Of a stretch of DNA of 14,669 nt, positions 1-6,249 are shown piece by piece. A program made the translations under genes and the position numbers. The notes under the pieces were generated by a model, which worked only from the letters and a program-made list of their open reading frames with translations, made no database searches and had not been told where the DNA came from. This DNA is from RUG12395 sp045541735 (lineage in GTDB: Bacteria > Bacillota > Clostridia > Oscillospirales > CAG-272). The stretch covers positions 1-14,669 of the forward strand of contig JAZQJQ010000001.1 in assembly GCA_045541735.1 (NCBI GenBank). The letters run 5' to 3'. Each line of letters opens with the position of its first letter. Within the stretch, counting starts at the first letter, position 1.

Positions 1-39
1 AGCCATGATGGTGTAGAAACTGCGTCAAATATTTTGTAA
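1..39 (+). CDS. Possible C-terminal tail of an upstream gene (partial)
   Basis: Frame 1 is open from the window edge and reads SHDGVETASNIL before a TAA at 37-39. The composition looks protein-like and the stop lies just before the tRNA promoter, which would suit a co-directional upstream gene. Twelve residues are too few to name a family, and a short open frame here could be chance. Confidence 0.25.
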   Translation, partial: SHDGVETASNIL

Positions 40-57
40 AAATTTGAATATTCGGTA

Positions 58-87
58 TTGACAAACGGGACATCTATGTGGTATAAT
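58..87 (+). promoter_or_regulatory. SigA-type promoter of the tRNA-Leu gene
   Basis: A perfect -35 TTGACA (58-63) and a perfect -10 TATAAT (82-87) are separated by 18 bases. A TG dinucleotide at 79-80 adds an extended -10 element. Transcription should begin near 94, giving a leader of about 34 bases before the mature tRNA. That leader contains a small hairpin, CGGGA/TCCCG, at 98-111. A strong constitutive promoter is usual for a stable RNA. Confidence 0.88.
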
Positions 88-127
88 AACCGTTGTTCGG
101 GAGAAGTCCCGTATCAAAACCGAATAT

Positions 128-210
128 GCGGATATGGCGGAATTGGCAGACGCGCCGGATTTAGGATCCGGTGGGCAACCGTGCAGGTTCAAGTCCTGTT
201 ACCCGTACCA
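128..210 (+). tRNA. tRNA-Leu, anticodon UAG
   Basis: This is an 83-base class II tRNA. The anticodon stem CCGGA/TCCGG encloses the loop TTTAGGA, so the anticodon is UAG and the tRNA reads CUN leucine codons. The D-loop has the usual AATTGGCAGA. A variable arm of about 11 bases contains a GG-GCAA-CC hairpin. The T-arm is GCAGG-TTCAAGT-CCTGT. The terminal CCA is encoded at 208-210. The acceptor stem (128-134 with 200-206) has a G-U first pair and one A-C mismatch (A132 with C202), which is unusual but compatible with a working tRNA. A promoter precedes it and a terminator follows directly. Confidence 0.95.
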
Positions 211-253
211 AAAAGAAACGACAATTTTCGACAGAAGATTGTCGTTTCTTTTT
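211..253 (+). terminator. Rho-independent terminator of tRNA-Leu
   Basis: Bases 211-225 are the exact reverse complement of 238-252, giving a 15-bp stem with a 12-base loop and a run of T at 249-253. It starts immediately after the encoded CCA. The A-rich left arm and T-rich right arm could also terminate transcription arriving from the other side. Confidence 0.85.
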
Positions 254-346
254 GTTCTTTTCACTTTTCTCTTTTCATTCTTCTCTCTTCTCTCAAATTG
301 TCGTTTCCAGATAAAAGATAAGAGAGAAAAGAGAAGAGAAAAGGTA
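253..346. repeat. Pyrimidine tract then purine tract, with an 11-base repeat
   Basis: About 253-294 is almost pure C/T and 320-343 almost pure A/G, so the two could fold back imperfectly on each other. The 11-mer ATTGTCGTTTC occurs at 238-248 and 297-307, and inverted at 215-225 inside the terminator. I see no gene here. The duplication could come from slippage or from an insertion next to the tRNA terminator. Confidence 0.5.
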
Positions 347-363
347 GTTTTGCTCCGCAAAAC
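347..363. repeat. Perfect short palindrome upstream of the four-helix-bundle gene
   Basis: GTTTTGC (347-353) and GCAAAAC (357-363) form a 7-bp stem around the loop TCC. No T-run follows on the plus strand, so it is not a good terminator in that direction. It lies just before the -35 box of the cassette promoter and may mark the left edge of the cassette. Confidence 0.5.
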
Positions 364-364
364 A

Positions 365-393
365 TTGAATTTAATTATAAATTATGCTATACT
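365..393 (+). promoter_or_regulatory. Promoter of the four-helix-bundle / C15-like gene pair
   Basis: TTGAAT (365-370) and TATACT (388-393) are 17 bases apart, with an extended -10 TG at 385-386. The predicted start of transcription is near 400, directly in front of the ribosome site AGGTGA (401-406), so the leader would be only about 12 bases. The cassette appears to carry its own promoter downstream of the tRNA terminator. Confidence 0.6.
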
Positions 394-412
394 TCCATCG
401 AGGTGATAATAA

Positions 413-760
413 ATGAATAGCCCGCTACACGATAAATCCCTTGATTTTGCAACTCAAATCGTATTGTTTTACGAGGAGTTTTCCAAAACTAAAAAAGATA
501 CTACAATCGCAAAACAGTTGCTTCGCTCTGCAACAAGTATAGGTGCAAATATAAACGAAGCCGTTTATGGAAATAGCAAAGCGGATTTTGTATCCAAGCT
601 TCATATTTCCCTCAAGGAAACAGGGGAAAGCATTTATTGGTTGAAGCTTCTTAAAAATACAAAGCTTATAAATTATGACTTTGATATCTTGCTCTCGCTC
701 GCTGAGGAAATCAAGAGAATGCTGATCGCTTCTTTAAATACGGCTAAGGAAAACAAATGA
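413..760 (+). CDS. Four-helix-bundle protein (S23/IVP, Avd-like family)
   Basis: The 115-residue product is all helical by appearance and carries the family's core motif QLLRSATSIGANINEA at residues 35-50, followed by helices around 57-80 and 88-112. Relatives include proteins encoded in 23S rRNA intervening sequences and the Avd accessory proteins of diversity-generating retroelements. Those proteins are small, basic and oligomeric, and where studied they bind nucleic acid. Most members, like this one, lie outside such settings and have no known role. The start ATG has AGGTGA six bases upstream. The stop overlaps the next start as ATGA, so the two genes are probably translationally coupled. 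No reverse transcriptase or template/variable repeat pair is visible, so a complete retroelement is not supported. The family call is firm; the function is open. Confidence 0.9.
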   Translation: MNSPLHDKSLDFATQIVLFYEEFSKTKKDTTIAKQLLRSATSIGANINEAVYGNSKADFVSKLHISLKETGESIYWLKLLKNTKLINYDFDILLSLAEEIKRMLIASLNTAKENK

Positions 761-1218
761 AGATTCTGTTTACTGCATTCAAAGGAAATCACAACACGTC
801 TTTTCAGTTGGTTAATCAAACGGCTGCGAATTATATTTTATTAACTAATAGCTTTCAAGGTTTGGAAAAAGATATTTCCTTTATCAGCAGCGATTATGAC
901 AAAGTGTATATGCTTGGTATCGATAAAAACCTGATAGGCAAAGTCAGAATCGAAACATGCGCAAAGTACAACGATGAAATTGTATATACAGATTTTGATA
1001 TATATTATTTAGAAACAAGATTGAGAAGCGTAGGCATCACTTGCACAACATCAGATAAACCGACAAGTTATTTATGTAATGCGGCGTATTATCATATGCT
1101 AAAGAAAAATCCGAATACAGTTTTTGTTCATATTCCATCGTTAAAGGGAATGAGTGTTAAACTGATGAATAAACTGATAAAAGTTTTCGACGATGTTTAT
1201 TCCGATAAAAAAGTGTGA
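757..1218 (+). CDS. Short, divergent pyroglutamyl-peptidase I-like protein (C15 family)
   Basis: The 153-residue product begins MKILFTAFKGN, like the start of pyrrolidone-carboxylate peptidases, and has the two later family landmarks. These are TSYLCNAAYYHML with the nucleophile-position Cys107, and VFVHIPSL with His125. Canonical C15 enzymes remove N-terminal pyroglutamate with a Glu-Cys-His triad and are about 200-215 residues long. Here the segment equivalent to the Glu motif (family VERVAIN) reads IGKVRIE at residues 60-66, with Gly61 where the Glu should be, and the protein is about 50-60 residues short. It may be a reduced enzyme with another specificity or a non-catalytic relative. Its ATG overlaps the previous stop by four bases, so it probably works with the four-helix-bundle protein. 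Codon use is AT-rich compared with the genes to the right. Confidence 0.7.
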   Translation: MKILFTAFKGNHNTSFQLVNQTAANYILLTNSFQGLEKDISFISSDYDKVYMLGIDKNLIGKVRIETCAKYNDEIVYTDFDIYYLETRLRSVGITCTTSDKPTSYLCNAAYYHMLKKNPNTVFVHIPSLKGMSVKLMNKLIKVFDDVYSDKKV

Positions 1219-1261
1219 GAGTTCGAAGTCATACGCAAAACTGCCGAAAATATCTTTTTCA

Positions 1262-1407
1262 GCTAAATCCACCCTGCGGGTGGAATAAATCACTTCGTGA
1301 TGAAATCCAACTGCGTTGGATGAAATCCGCCTCGGCGGCGGATTGGTGGATTTAATTTCATCTGAGGCGAAGCCGAAGATCTCATCCGAGCATCGCGAGG
1401 ATTTCAT
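1262..1407. repeat. Multi-hairpin palindromic repeat array
   Basis: At least four consecutive hairpins can be read: 1268-1284 (TCCACCC/GGGTGGA), 1289-1301 (ATCAC/GTGAT), 1305-1321 (ATCCAAC/GTTGGAT) and 1325-1343 (ATCCGCC/GGCGGAT). AAATCCACC at 1265-1273 can also pair with GGTGGATTT at 1345-1353, closing a multi-branched structure around hairpins 2-4. A weaker hairpin lies at 1363-1384. The word GATGAAAT recurs at 1299-1306 and 1319-1326 and inverted at 1355-1362; ATTTCAT follows at 1401-1407. The array lies between convergent genes and ends at the stop codon of the 1407-4085 gene. It may act as a two-way transcription barrier or be a structured RNA or repetitive extragenic element. Confidence 0.8.
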
Positions 1408-4085
1408 TAATTTATCCCTTCCACGCTCTCCCAAATAATATCAGCCGTTTTTTCTGCATCATATTCAGTATCGGGTATGTCGGAGAGCGGTTTTTTTAGT
1501 ATTGACAGCCGTCTTTGAGAGTGTGCAAGTCTGCATATCTCGCGTGCGGCTTTTTTTGCGTTCGGGATATAAAGCGCACCGCCGATGGTATTAACATAAT
1601 AGTTTTTTATCCATCTTTCAACGTAGGTTATGCACTTTGTTATGATAACGGGAACACCGAGGGATATGGGTTCCGCTACGGAGTTTGCGCCGCCCTTACC
1701 GGCAAACAGATCGCTTGCCGCGAGGTATTCGGTTATTTTATTCGTGTATTCAAGCGCAATAAGGCGTACGTTGGGATTTTTATCTTTTAAGGAGCAAAGC
1801 TTGGTATAAAGCTTTTCGTTGGTGCCGCAGAAGGCAATTACGTTTATTGGCGTATCGGCACATCCGAGAAGCTCGTCGACTGTTTTTTCCATTCTTGCCA
1901 TACCGTAGCCTCCGTCGCTGAGGGAAACGGTAAATATATCTTCAAGTCCTAATTTTTTTCGCAGTACGTGCTTGTCCGCGTTTCGGAGCTCAGCTGTCTC
2001 GGGGCGCGCGGGGAAAGGGATGCGCGTAATATTTCCGCCTGCAAACATACGTATGTTTTTTGCGTGCCTGTAACCCGCATCGTTTGAAATGAGAAAATTA
2101 TTGCAGTCCACGTTAAATGCGCCGTTGGGGATGATGTCGGGGCAGAAAAATACGGTATACGGCCGGTCCTTTTTCAGCCTGTTTACGTGGTAGGGGATGG
2201 ACCAATGCGCGGAATATATAACGTCTGCATCAAGGTCCTTTACGTGCTTGAGTGCAGGCTTTCTTGAACGCATACCGCTTATTGTGTACGTAAAGAGGAA
2301 ATACAACATAAACGTGTCGCCCGCTATCAGGTTTGCAAGCTTGCATAATACGCTCATTACAGGCGTAAGATTATGACCGCGCACGGCACTTGTGAACAGC
2401 TTTTCGGAGCTTTCGAGGTTTTTGTCGTCAGTTTCTGTGAAAAAGTAGGATTCCGTTATCTCACATCTATCGCCGTATTTTTTTTTGAAAGCATCGCATA
2501 CCGTGCGCGTAGGTACGATATGTCCCTTACCCGCTTCCACAAAAGTAAATACGACGTGCGGCTTTTTGCCGCTTTTCGGCGTTTTCAGGCGCGCGAGGCG
2601 ATCTGCTCGTTTATTTTCCAGAGATATTTCTGCGCAGGCGAGGAATGCGGCATATATAAGCTGAAAATTGGGATAAAAGAAGAAATTATCCGCCATAGAC
2701 ATTCCAAGCAGGGAAACGGGTACGAGCAGCAGGATGAATTTATCTGCATCGGGTCTGCGTATCATTACCTCCAGTCCATGCTTAAAATGAACAGCCAGAG
2801 CGAATATACCGAAAATGCCCATAGAACCGAGAAATTCGATTACGATGTTATGGTACATTTTGAAGTACACGTCGGCAGGACTGTCGGCGCCGTGCATAAA
2901 TCCGGAGCCGAAAAGGGGCGCGTTTTTGAATGCGTTGATGCCGTTTCGCCAAAACTCCAATCTTCCGCTGAGAAAGGTATCGGCATCGGCGGCGGCGTTA
3001 AAACGCATAGCCTTTTTTAATCTGTGTAAGAATAGAGCGACGGTTTCGCTTTCCGTAAAAAGGAGATAGCATATTACTGCCGTGCAGGATATGAGTATCA
3101 AGGCTGTCATTATGCGGTTAAAGATTCGGTTTTTGCATTTGCCGCAGAGAGCAATGATGCACAGAAGGAACACCAATGTGCCGATTATCATTGCCGAGCG
3201 CGTGCTCAATGCAAACGGGATGACCAAAAATGCCGATGCGCACATATATCCGAGAATAGGAAAACGATGTGAGTGCGCGAGATAAAATGCCGCAGGTATT
3301 GCAATAGCCGCAACGGCGGCAATTATCGTAGGAACTCCCCAGGAGTTGAAAAACAGATATCGGTTTACTGAGTGGATCGCTCCGCCTGCGTATCTTATAA
3401 AAAGCACGTCGTTTGCATTGAAGCGGTAAGAAAGTATAGCTACCTGCAGCACGGTGGACAGTCCAACGGCAACAAGCGTTTTGCAGGCATAGGAAACACC
3501 GTTTTCCGAATTGCCGATAACGGCAAGGAAAAGGCAGTAAAAAACTGTGAGCGGCAGAGCGGTGAAAAGTCCGTAGGCGAGGTTTGCTATATGCCAATCG
3601 GGTGAGAATGCGCCGTTTAAAAGCAAGGCGGCATCAATTAAGACGATACCGCTGAAAAATATGCCCCGTTTGCGGAGTATATCCTTGACGGCTCCCGTTT
3701 TTATCAGCCTGTAAGTAAGGGCGCACAAAAGCAGCGCGAGGCAAACAAGCAGGAAGGGAAGCGAGGACATATCGAAGAACGGACGCTCCGCATGCTCTGT
3801 CACTGTGTAGTGCTCCGGCTCCGCGTCAAACCCGATAGAATAATAGATGAGAAATGCGGGTACTAAAAACACCTTCAGATCGCGCGAGAACAGACCGCCG
3901 AAGATCGATGCCGCGGTCAAAAGCGAGATCAGCGGTATGTATATCTCCTTGCCGTTTGCGCCGGATATTGCGCATAAAACAGCAAAAAGGAAGGGGTAAA
4001 GAGCAGAATTCTGAAATCTTACTATCGCGGAAACAACGGTGCTTTTTTCTCTTATTCGGTCAAAAACCGTAATATTGCCGTTCAC
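1407..4085 (-). CDS. O-antigen ligase/polymerase-like membrane domain fused to a MurG/UgtP-like glycosyltransferase
   Basis: The 892-residue product has two halves. Residues about 25-490 form a multi-pass membrane domain with the hallmarks of the Wzy_C O-antigen ligase/polymerase superfamily: ALSTRSAMIIG (292-302), RLEFWRNGINAF (375-386), LFGSGFMHG (391-399) and YHNIVIEFLGSMGIFG (411-426) with His412. Residues about 508-890 are a GT-B glycosyltransferase of the MurG/MGDG-synthase/UgtP type. It begins VVFTFVEAGKGH (511-522) and has the donor-site motif GKGGANSVAEPISLGVP (796-812). The membrane half would transfer or polymerise a lipid-linked glycan outside the membrane; the soluble half would add a nucleotide-sugar-derived residue to a lipid acceptor inside. 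These are family roles, not shown here. The start is GTG at 4085, with AGGAGGT eight bases upstream. It is the last gene of the minus-strand operon, and its stop abuts the palindromic array. Confidence 0.85.
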   Translation of the reverse strand: MNGNITVFDRIREKSTVVSAIVRFQNSALYPFLFAVLCAISGANGKEIYIPLISLLTAASIFGGLFSRDLKVFLVPAFLIYYSIGFDAEPEHYTVTEHAERPFFDMSSLPFLLVCLALLLCALTYRLIKTGAVKDILRKRGIFFSGIVLIDAALLLNGAFSPDWHIANLAYGLFTALPLTVFYCLFLAVIGNSENGVSYACKTLVAVGLSTVLQVAILSYRFNANDVLFIRYAGGAIHSVNRYLFFNSWGVPTIIAAVAAIAIPAAFYLAHSHRFPILGYMCASAFLVIPFALSTRSAMIIGTLVFLLCIIALCGKCKNRIFNRIMTALILISCTAVICYLLFTESETVALFLHRLKKAMRFNAAADADTFLSGRLEFWRNGINAFKNAPLFGSGFMHGADSPADVYFKMYHNIVIEFLGSMGIFGIFALAVHFKHGLEVMIRRPDADKFILLLVPVSLLGMSMADNFFFYPNFQLIYAAFLACAEISLENKRADRLARLKTPKSGKKPHVVFTFVEAGKGHIVPTRTVCDAFKKKYGDRCEITESYFFTETDDKNLESSEKLFTSAVRGHNLTPVMSVLCKLANLIAGDTFMLYFLFTYTISGMRSRKPALKHVKDLDADVIYSAHWSIPYHVNRLKKDRPYTVFFCPDIIPNGAFNVDCNNFLISNDAGYRHAKNIRMFAGGNITRIPFPARPETAELRNADKHVLRKKLGLEDIFTVSLSDGGYGMARMEKTVDELLGCADTPINVIAFCGTNEKLYTKLCSLKDKNPNVRLIALEYTNKITEYLAASDLFAGKGGANSVAEPISLGVPVIITKCITYVERWIKNYYVNTIGGALYIPNAKKAAREICRLAHSQRRLSILKKPLSDIPDTEYDAEKTADIIWESVEGIN

Positions 4086-4126
4086 TGCTTTTTACCTCCT
4101 TCCTTAAAGAGCATTGAATAATTTAA

Positions 4127-5440
4127 TTATTTTATATCGTTCGAGTCAAAACGGTCGCCGCACTCGGGGCAGAACTTGGGCGGAGCTTTGGGGTCTGCAG
4201 GCTCCCATCCGCATTTGTCGCAGCGGTAAAGGGGCGCCTCGGCAGGCTTCTTTGCTCCGCATTCGGGGCAGAACTTGCCCTTACAGATGTGTCCGCAAGC
4301 GGGGCATACCCAACCGTCTGTGCTTTCCGGCTTCTTTTTGCCGCAGGAAACGCAGAATCTGCCCTGATTGGAGCTTTCACCGCACTCGCATATCCAGCCG
4401 GTTGCGGGGGGTTCGGGAGCAGTCTTTCTTTCGCCCGCCATACGGTAGAGATCGTCAGCACGTACACCGCCGGCATTCTGTGCCATACCAAAGCCCATAA
4501 AGCCTGTCATAGCGCCTGCGGAGTTCTTTGCGGCAGACTGCATTGCCTCTGCCTGGGCGCCTGCAAGAGTAGCCGCCGCCATACCGGGATCGCGGAGAAC
4601 CGCTTTTTTCTGCAGATCCTGGATCATCTTCTCGTCGTCAGGAGAGATGGATACGGAATTGATGTTGAAGGATACAACGCTCAGACCGCGGAGCTTTGCC
4701 CATTTGCCTGAGAGGATGCGGTTAAGCTCGTCGGAGATCTCGAGAGTATGAGCGGGAAGCGAGGAATAGCGCAGACCGGTGTCCGCAAACTTGCCGAATG
4801 CAGGCTGAAGCGCAGAAAGAAGCTCACTCTTTAACATACTGTCTATACGGCTTCTCTCGTATTCGCCGCTGATATTGCCGCATACGTTCGTGTAGAAGAG
4901 AACGGGGTCGCTGACCTTGTAGGAAAACTCTCCGTTGCAACGGAGTGAAATGTCGATATCAAGCCCGAGATTCTTGTCGATGAAACGGAAAGGAATGGGC
5001 GTTGCGGTACCGTATTTGTTTCCGATTATCTCCTTAGTATTTACGTAGTACACGCGCTGGTCCTTTGCTGTGTCGCCGCCGAACGTAAAGCGCTTACCGA
5101 TAGTTTTGAAGGAATCAAGAACTGCGGTGCCGAGCTTGCCTGTGAAGATAGAGGGCTCGGTGGAATTATCCCAAACGAATTCGCCGGGTTCAGCGCAAAG
5201 CTCAACTACCTTGCCCTGTTCCACTATCATCATGCACTGACCGTCGTTTACGGCGATTACCGCGCCGTTTGAGATGATGTTGTCTTCGCCCTTGGTATTG
5301 GAGGAGCGGCGCGAGGATACGCGCTTCTCGCCCTTGGTAACGAGTATGTTCTCGCTTATGGAATCACAGTAAAAATATTCCTTCCACTGATCTGCAAGCA
5401 CGCCTCCTGCGGCGCCTACGATAGCTTTAATAAGTCCCAT
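4127..5440 (-). CDS. ydjI: SPFH-domain protein with three C-terminal zinc ribbons (YdjI-like)
   Basis: The 437-residue product has an SPFH/band-7 fold at about residues 25-265, typical of the YdjI/virion-core-like branch. An Ala-rich segment follows at 280-325. Three zinc ribbons then come in a row, with cysteines at 351/353/363/366, 379/382/391/394 and 407/410/424/427. In B. subtilis, YdjI associates with the membrane proteins YdjG and YdjH and helps bring the phage-shock protein PspA to the membrane under envelope stress. The gene order ydjG-ydjH-ydjI is conserved here, which supports the assignment. There is no obvious transmembrane helix, so membrane binding likely depends on partners. 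The ATG at 5440 has AAGGAG seven bases upstream, and the gap to the ydjH-like gene is 29 bases. The symbol rests on order and domains, so orthology is likely but unproven. Confidence 0.85.
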   Translation of the reverse strand: MGLIKAIVGAAGGVLADQWKEYFYCDSISENILVTKGEKRVSSRRSSNTKGEDNIISNGAVIAVNDGQCMMIVEQGKVVELCAEPGEFVWDNSTEPSIFTGKLGTAVLDSFKTIGKRFTFGGDTAKDQRVYYVNTKEIIGNKYGTATPIPFRFIDKNLGLDIDISLRCNGEFSYKVSDPVLFYTNVCGNISGEYERSRIDSMLKSELLSALQPAFGKFADTGLRYSSLPAHTLEISDELNRILSGKWAKLRGLSVVSFNINSVSISPDDEKMIQDLQKKAVLRDPGMAAATLAGAQAEAMQSAAKNSAGAMTGFMGFGMAQNAGGVRADDLYRMAGERKTAPEPPATGWICECGESSNQGRFCVSCGKKKPESTDGWVCPACGHICKGKFCPECGAKKPAEAPLYRCDKCGWEPADPKAPPKFCPECGDRFDSNDIK

Positions 5441-5469
5441 GTTTTTTCTCCTTTATTTGTTTGGTGTTA

Positions 5470-6249
5470 TCAGAATTTTCTTCCTCCGCCGCCGTGGCTT
5501 CTGCCCGACGAGGAACGGTGTGTGGACGAGCCGTTCGATGACGAATCGTTTCTCGGTATGCGGCGCGTTCTGGAGTAGAGGAATATATCACGCTGTCTTG
5601 AAAGACGGAAGCTGTCACGGTCTATCGCGTAGACCGCATCCCGGCTCAGGCGCGCGGTGTTCATTCCCCTCTTTATACCGAGCATTATCAGAATGGCAAT
5701 GATAGATCCGATGATAAGGCATACAGCGGCGGCACCGAGAAGATCGTTACCGCTTGCAGTGCCGACGGGTGCATCGTTTTCGTATGCGGTAATGTAGTGA
5801 TCAAGCTCAGAGAGAAGGAGCTTAAATCCGTTATAATACTCTTCGTCCGAAAAATGCGGAGTAAGCGTATCGAGCAGCATATCAATGCCGCGGTCGGTAA
5901 GCACGCGTATTGCTTTTCCCGACGTGGAGATATACAGATCGCGCTCCGTGATGTTTACAAGGAACAGCACTCCCGAGCGGTCCGAGCCGATGCCGTATCC
6001 GTTATAGTCGAAATAATCGTCTGCGTAAGCTCTTACGCTTTTGCCGCCGTAGCTGCCCGTCATCGTGAGGATGGCAACGTCGTATCCTCGCGCGCGTAGC
6101 TTGTTTACCGTGCCGGTCAGTGCGCTTTCCTCGGCATCCGTTAGCAGATCCGCGTTGTCAATGACCGCAGGCGGTGCGGCGCAGACGTTTGCACATAAAA
6201 GCACCAACGAGAGCGCAAGGCAGATAAGTAAAGTAAGCTTTTTGATCAT
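5470..6249 (-). CDS. ydjH: TPM-domain membrane protein (YdjH-like)
   Basis: From the ATG at 6249 the product is 259 residues. A signal peptide covers about 1-24 (hydrophobic run LTLLICLALSLVLLC). A TPM domain (TLP18.3/Psb32/MOLO-1 type) spans about 28-150, starting with the typical VIDNADLLTDAEESAL. One membrane helix follows at about 170-191, and the basic, Ser-rich tail ends in SHGGGGRKF, as in many YgcG/YdjH proteins. The TPM domain should lie outside the cell and the tail inside. A longer in-frame start exists at 6333, but GGAGGT at 6255-6260, five bases before 6249, and the signal peptide decide for the shorter one. The ATG overlaps the previous stop as ATGA, so translation is probably coupled to the ydjG-like gene. 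In B. subtilis YdjG and YdjH act together in a membrane-stress complex. Confidence 0.85.
   Translation of the reverse strand: MIKKLTLLICLALSLVLLCANVCAAPPAVIDNADLLTDAEESALTGTVNKLRARGYDVAILTMTGSYGGKSVRAYADDYFDYNGYGIGSDRSGVLFLVNITERDLYISTSGKAIRVLTDRGIDMLLDTLTPHFSDEEYYNGFKLLLSELDHYITAYENDAPVGTASGNDLLGAAAVCLIIGSIIAILIMLGIKRGMNTARLSRDAVYAIDRDSFRLSRQRDIFLYSRTRRIPRNDSSSNGSSTHRSSSGRSHGGGGRKF

Larger units (their letters stand above)
297..1407 (+). mobile_element. Putative inserted cassette next to tRNA-Leu (boundaries uncertain)
   Basis: This stretch carries its own promoter, two AT-rich coupled genes and a dense block of palindromes at its right end. Two 60-base lines I counted (781-840 and 1021-1080) are 33% and 37% GC, clearly lower than the genes on the right. 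It sits between a tRNA terminator and the stop codon of a convergent gene. I see no transposase, integrase, reverse transcriptase or clear terminal repeats, so calling it an element is inference from composition, repeats and position. The left limit may be 253, 297, 347 or 365. Confidence 0.35.

Noticed and set aside
413..1407. A diversity-generating retroelement, because Avd is a four-helix-bundle protein
   Set aside because: No reverse transcriptase, no template/variable repeat pair and no variable target gene is visible in the window.
1262..1407. A CRISPR array or a classical Rho-independent terminator
   Set aside because: The hairpins differ from each other and lack equal spacers, so it is not CRISPR. 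No T-run follows a stem in either direction, so it is not a standard terminator, although it may still block transcription.
128..1407. A tRNA-integrated prophage or integrase island
   Set aside because: No integrase or phage gene is present, and I found no second copy of the tRNA 3' end marking an attachment site.
1141..1434. A 97-codon minus-strand reading frame through the palindromic array
   Set aside because: It overlaps both the end of the C15-like gene and the last codons of the ligase/glycosyltransferase gene, has no good ribosome site, and its sequence is dictated by the hairpins. It is best read as a translation of the repeat.
2373..3020. A 215-codon plus-strand frame opposite the ligase/glycosyltransferase gene
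   Set aside because: It is antisense to a gene with clear family motifs on both halves, and its own product shows no recognisable domain or ribosome site.
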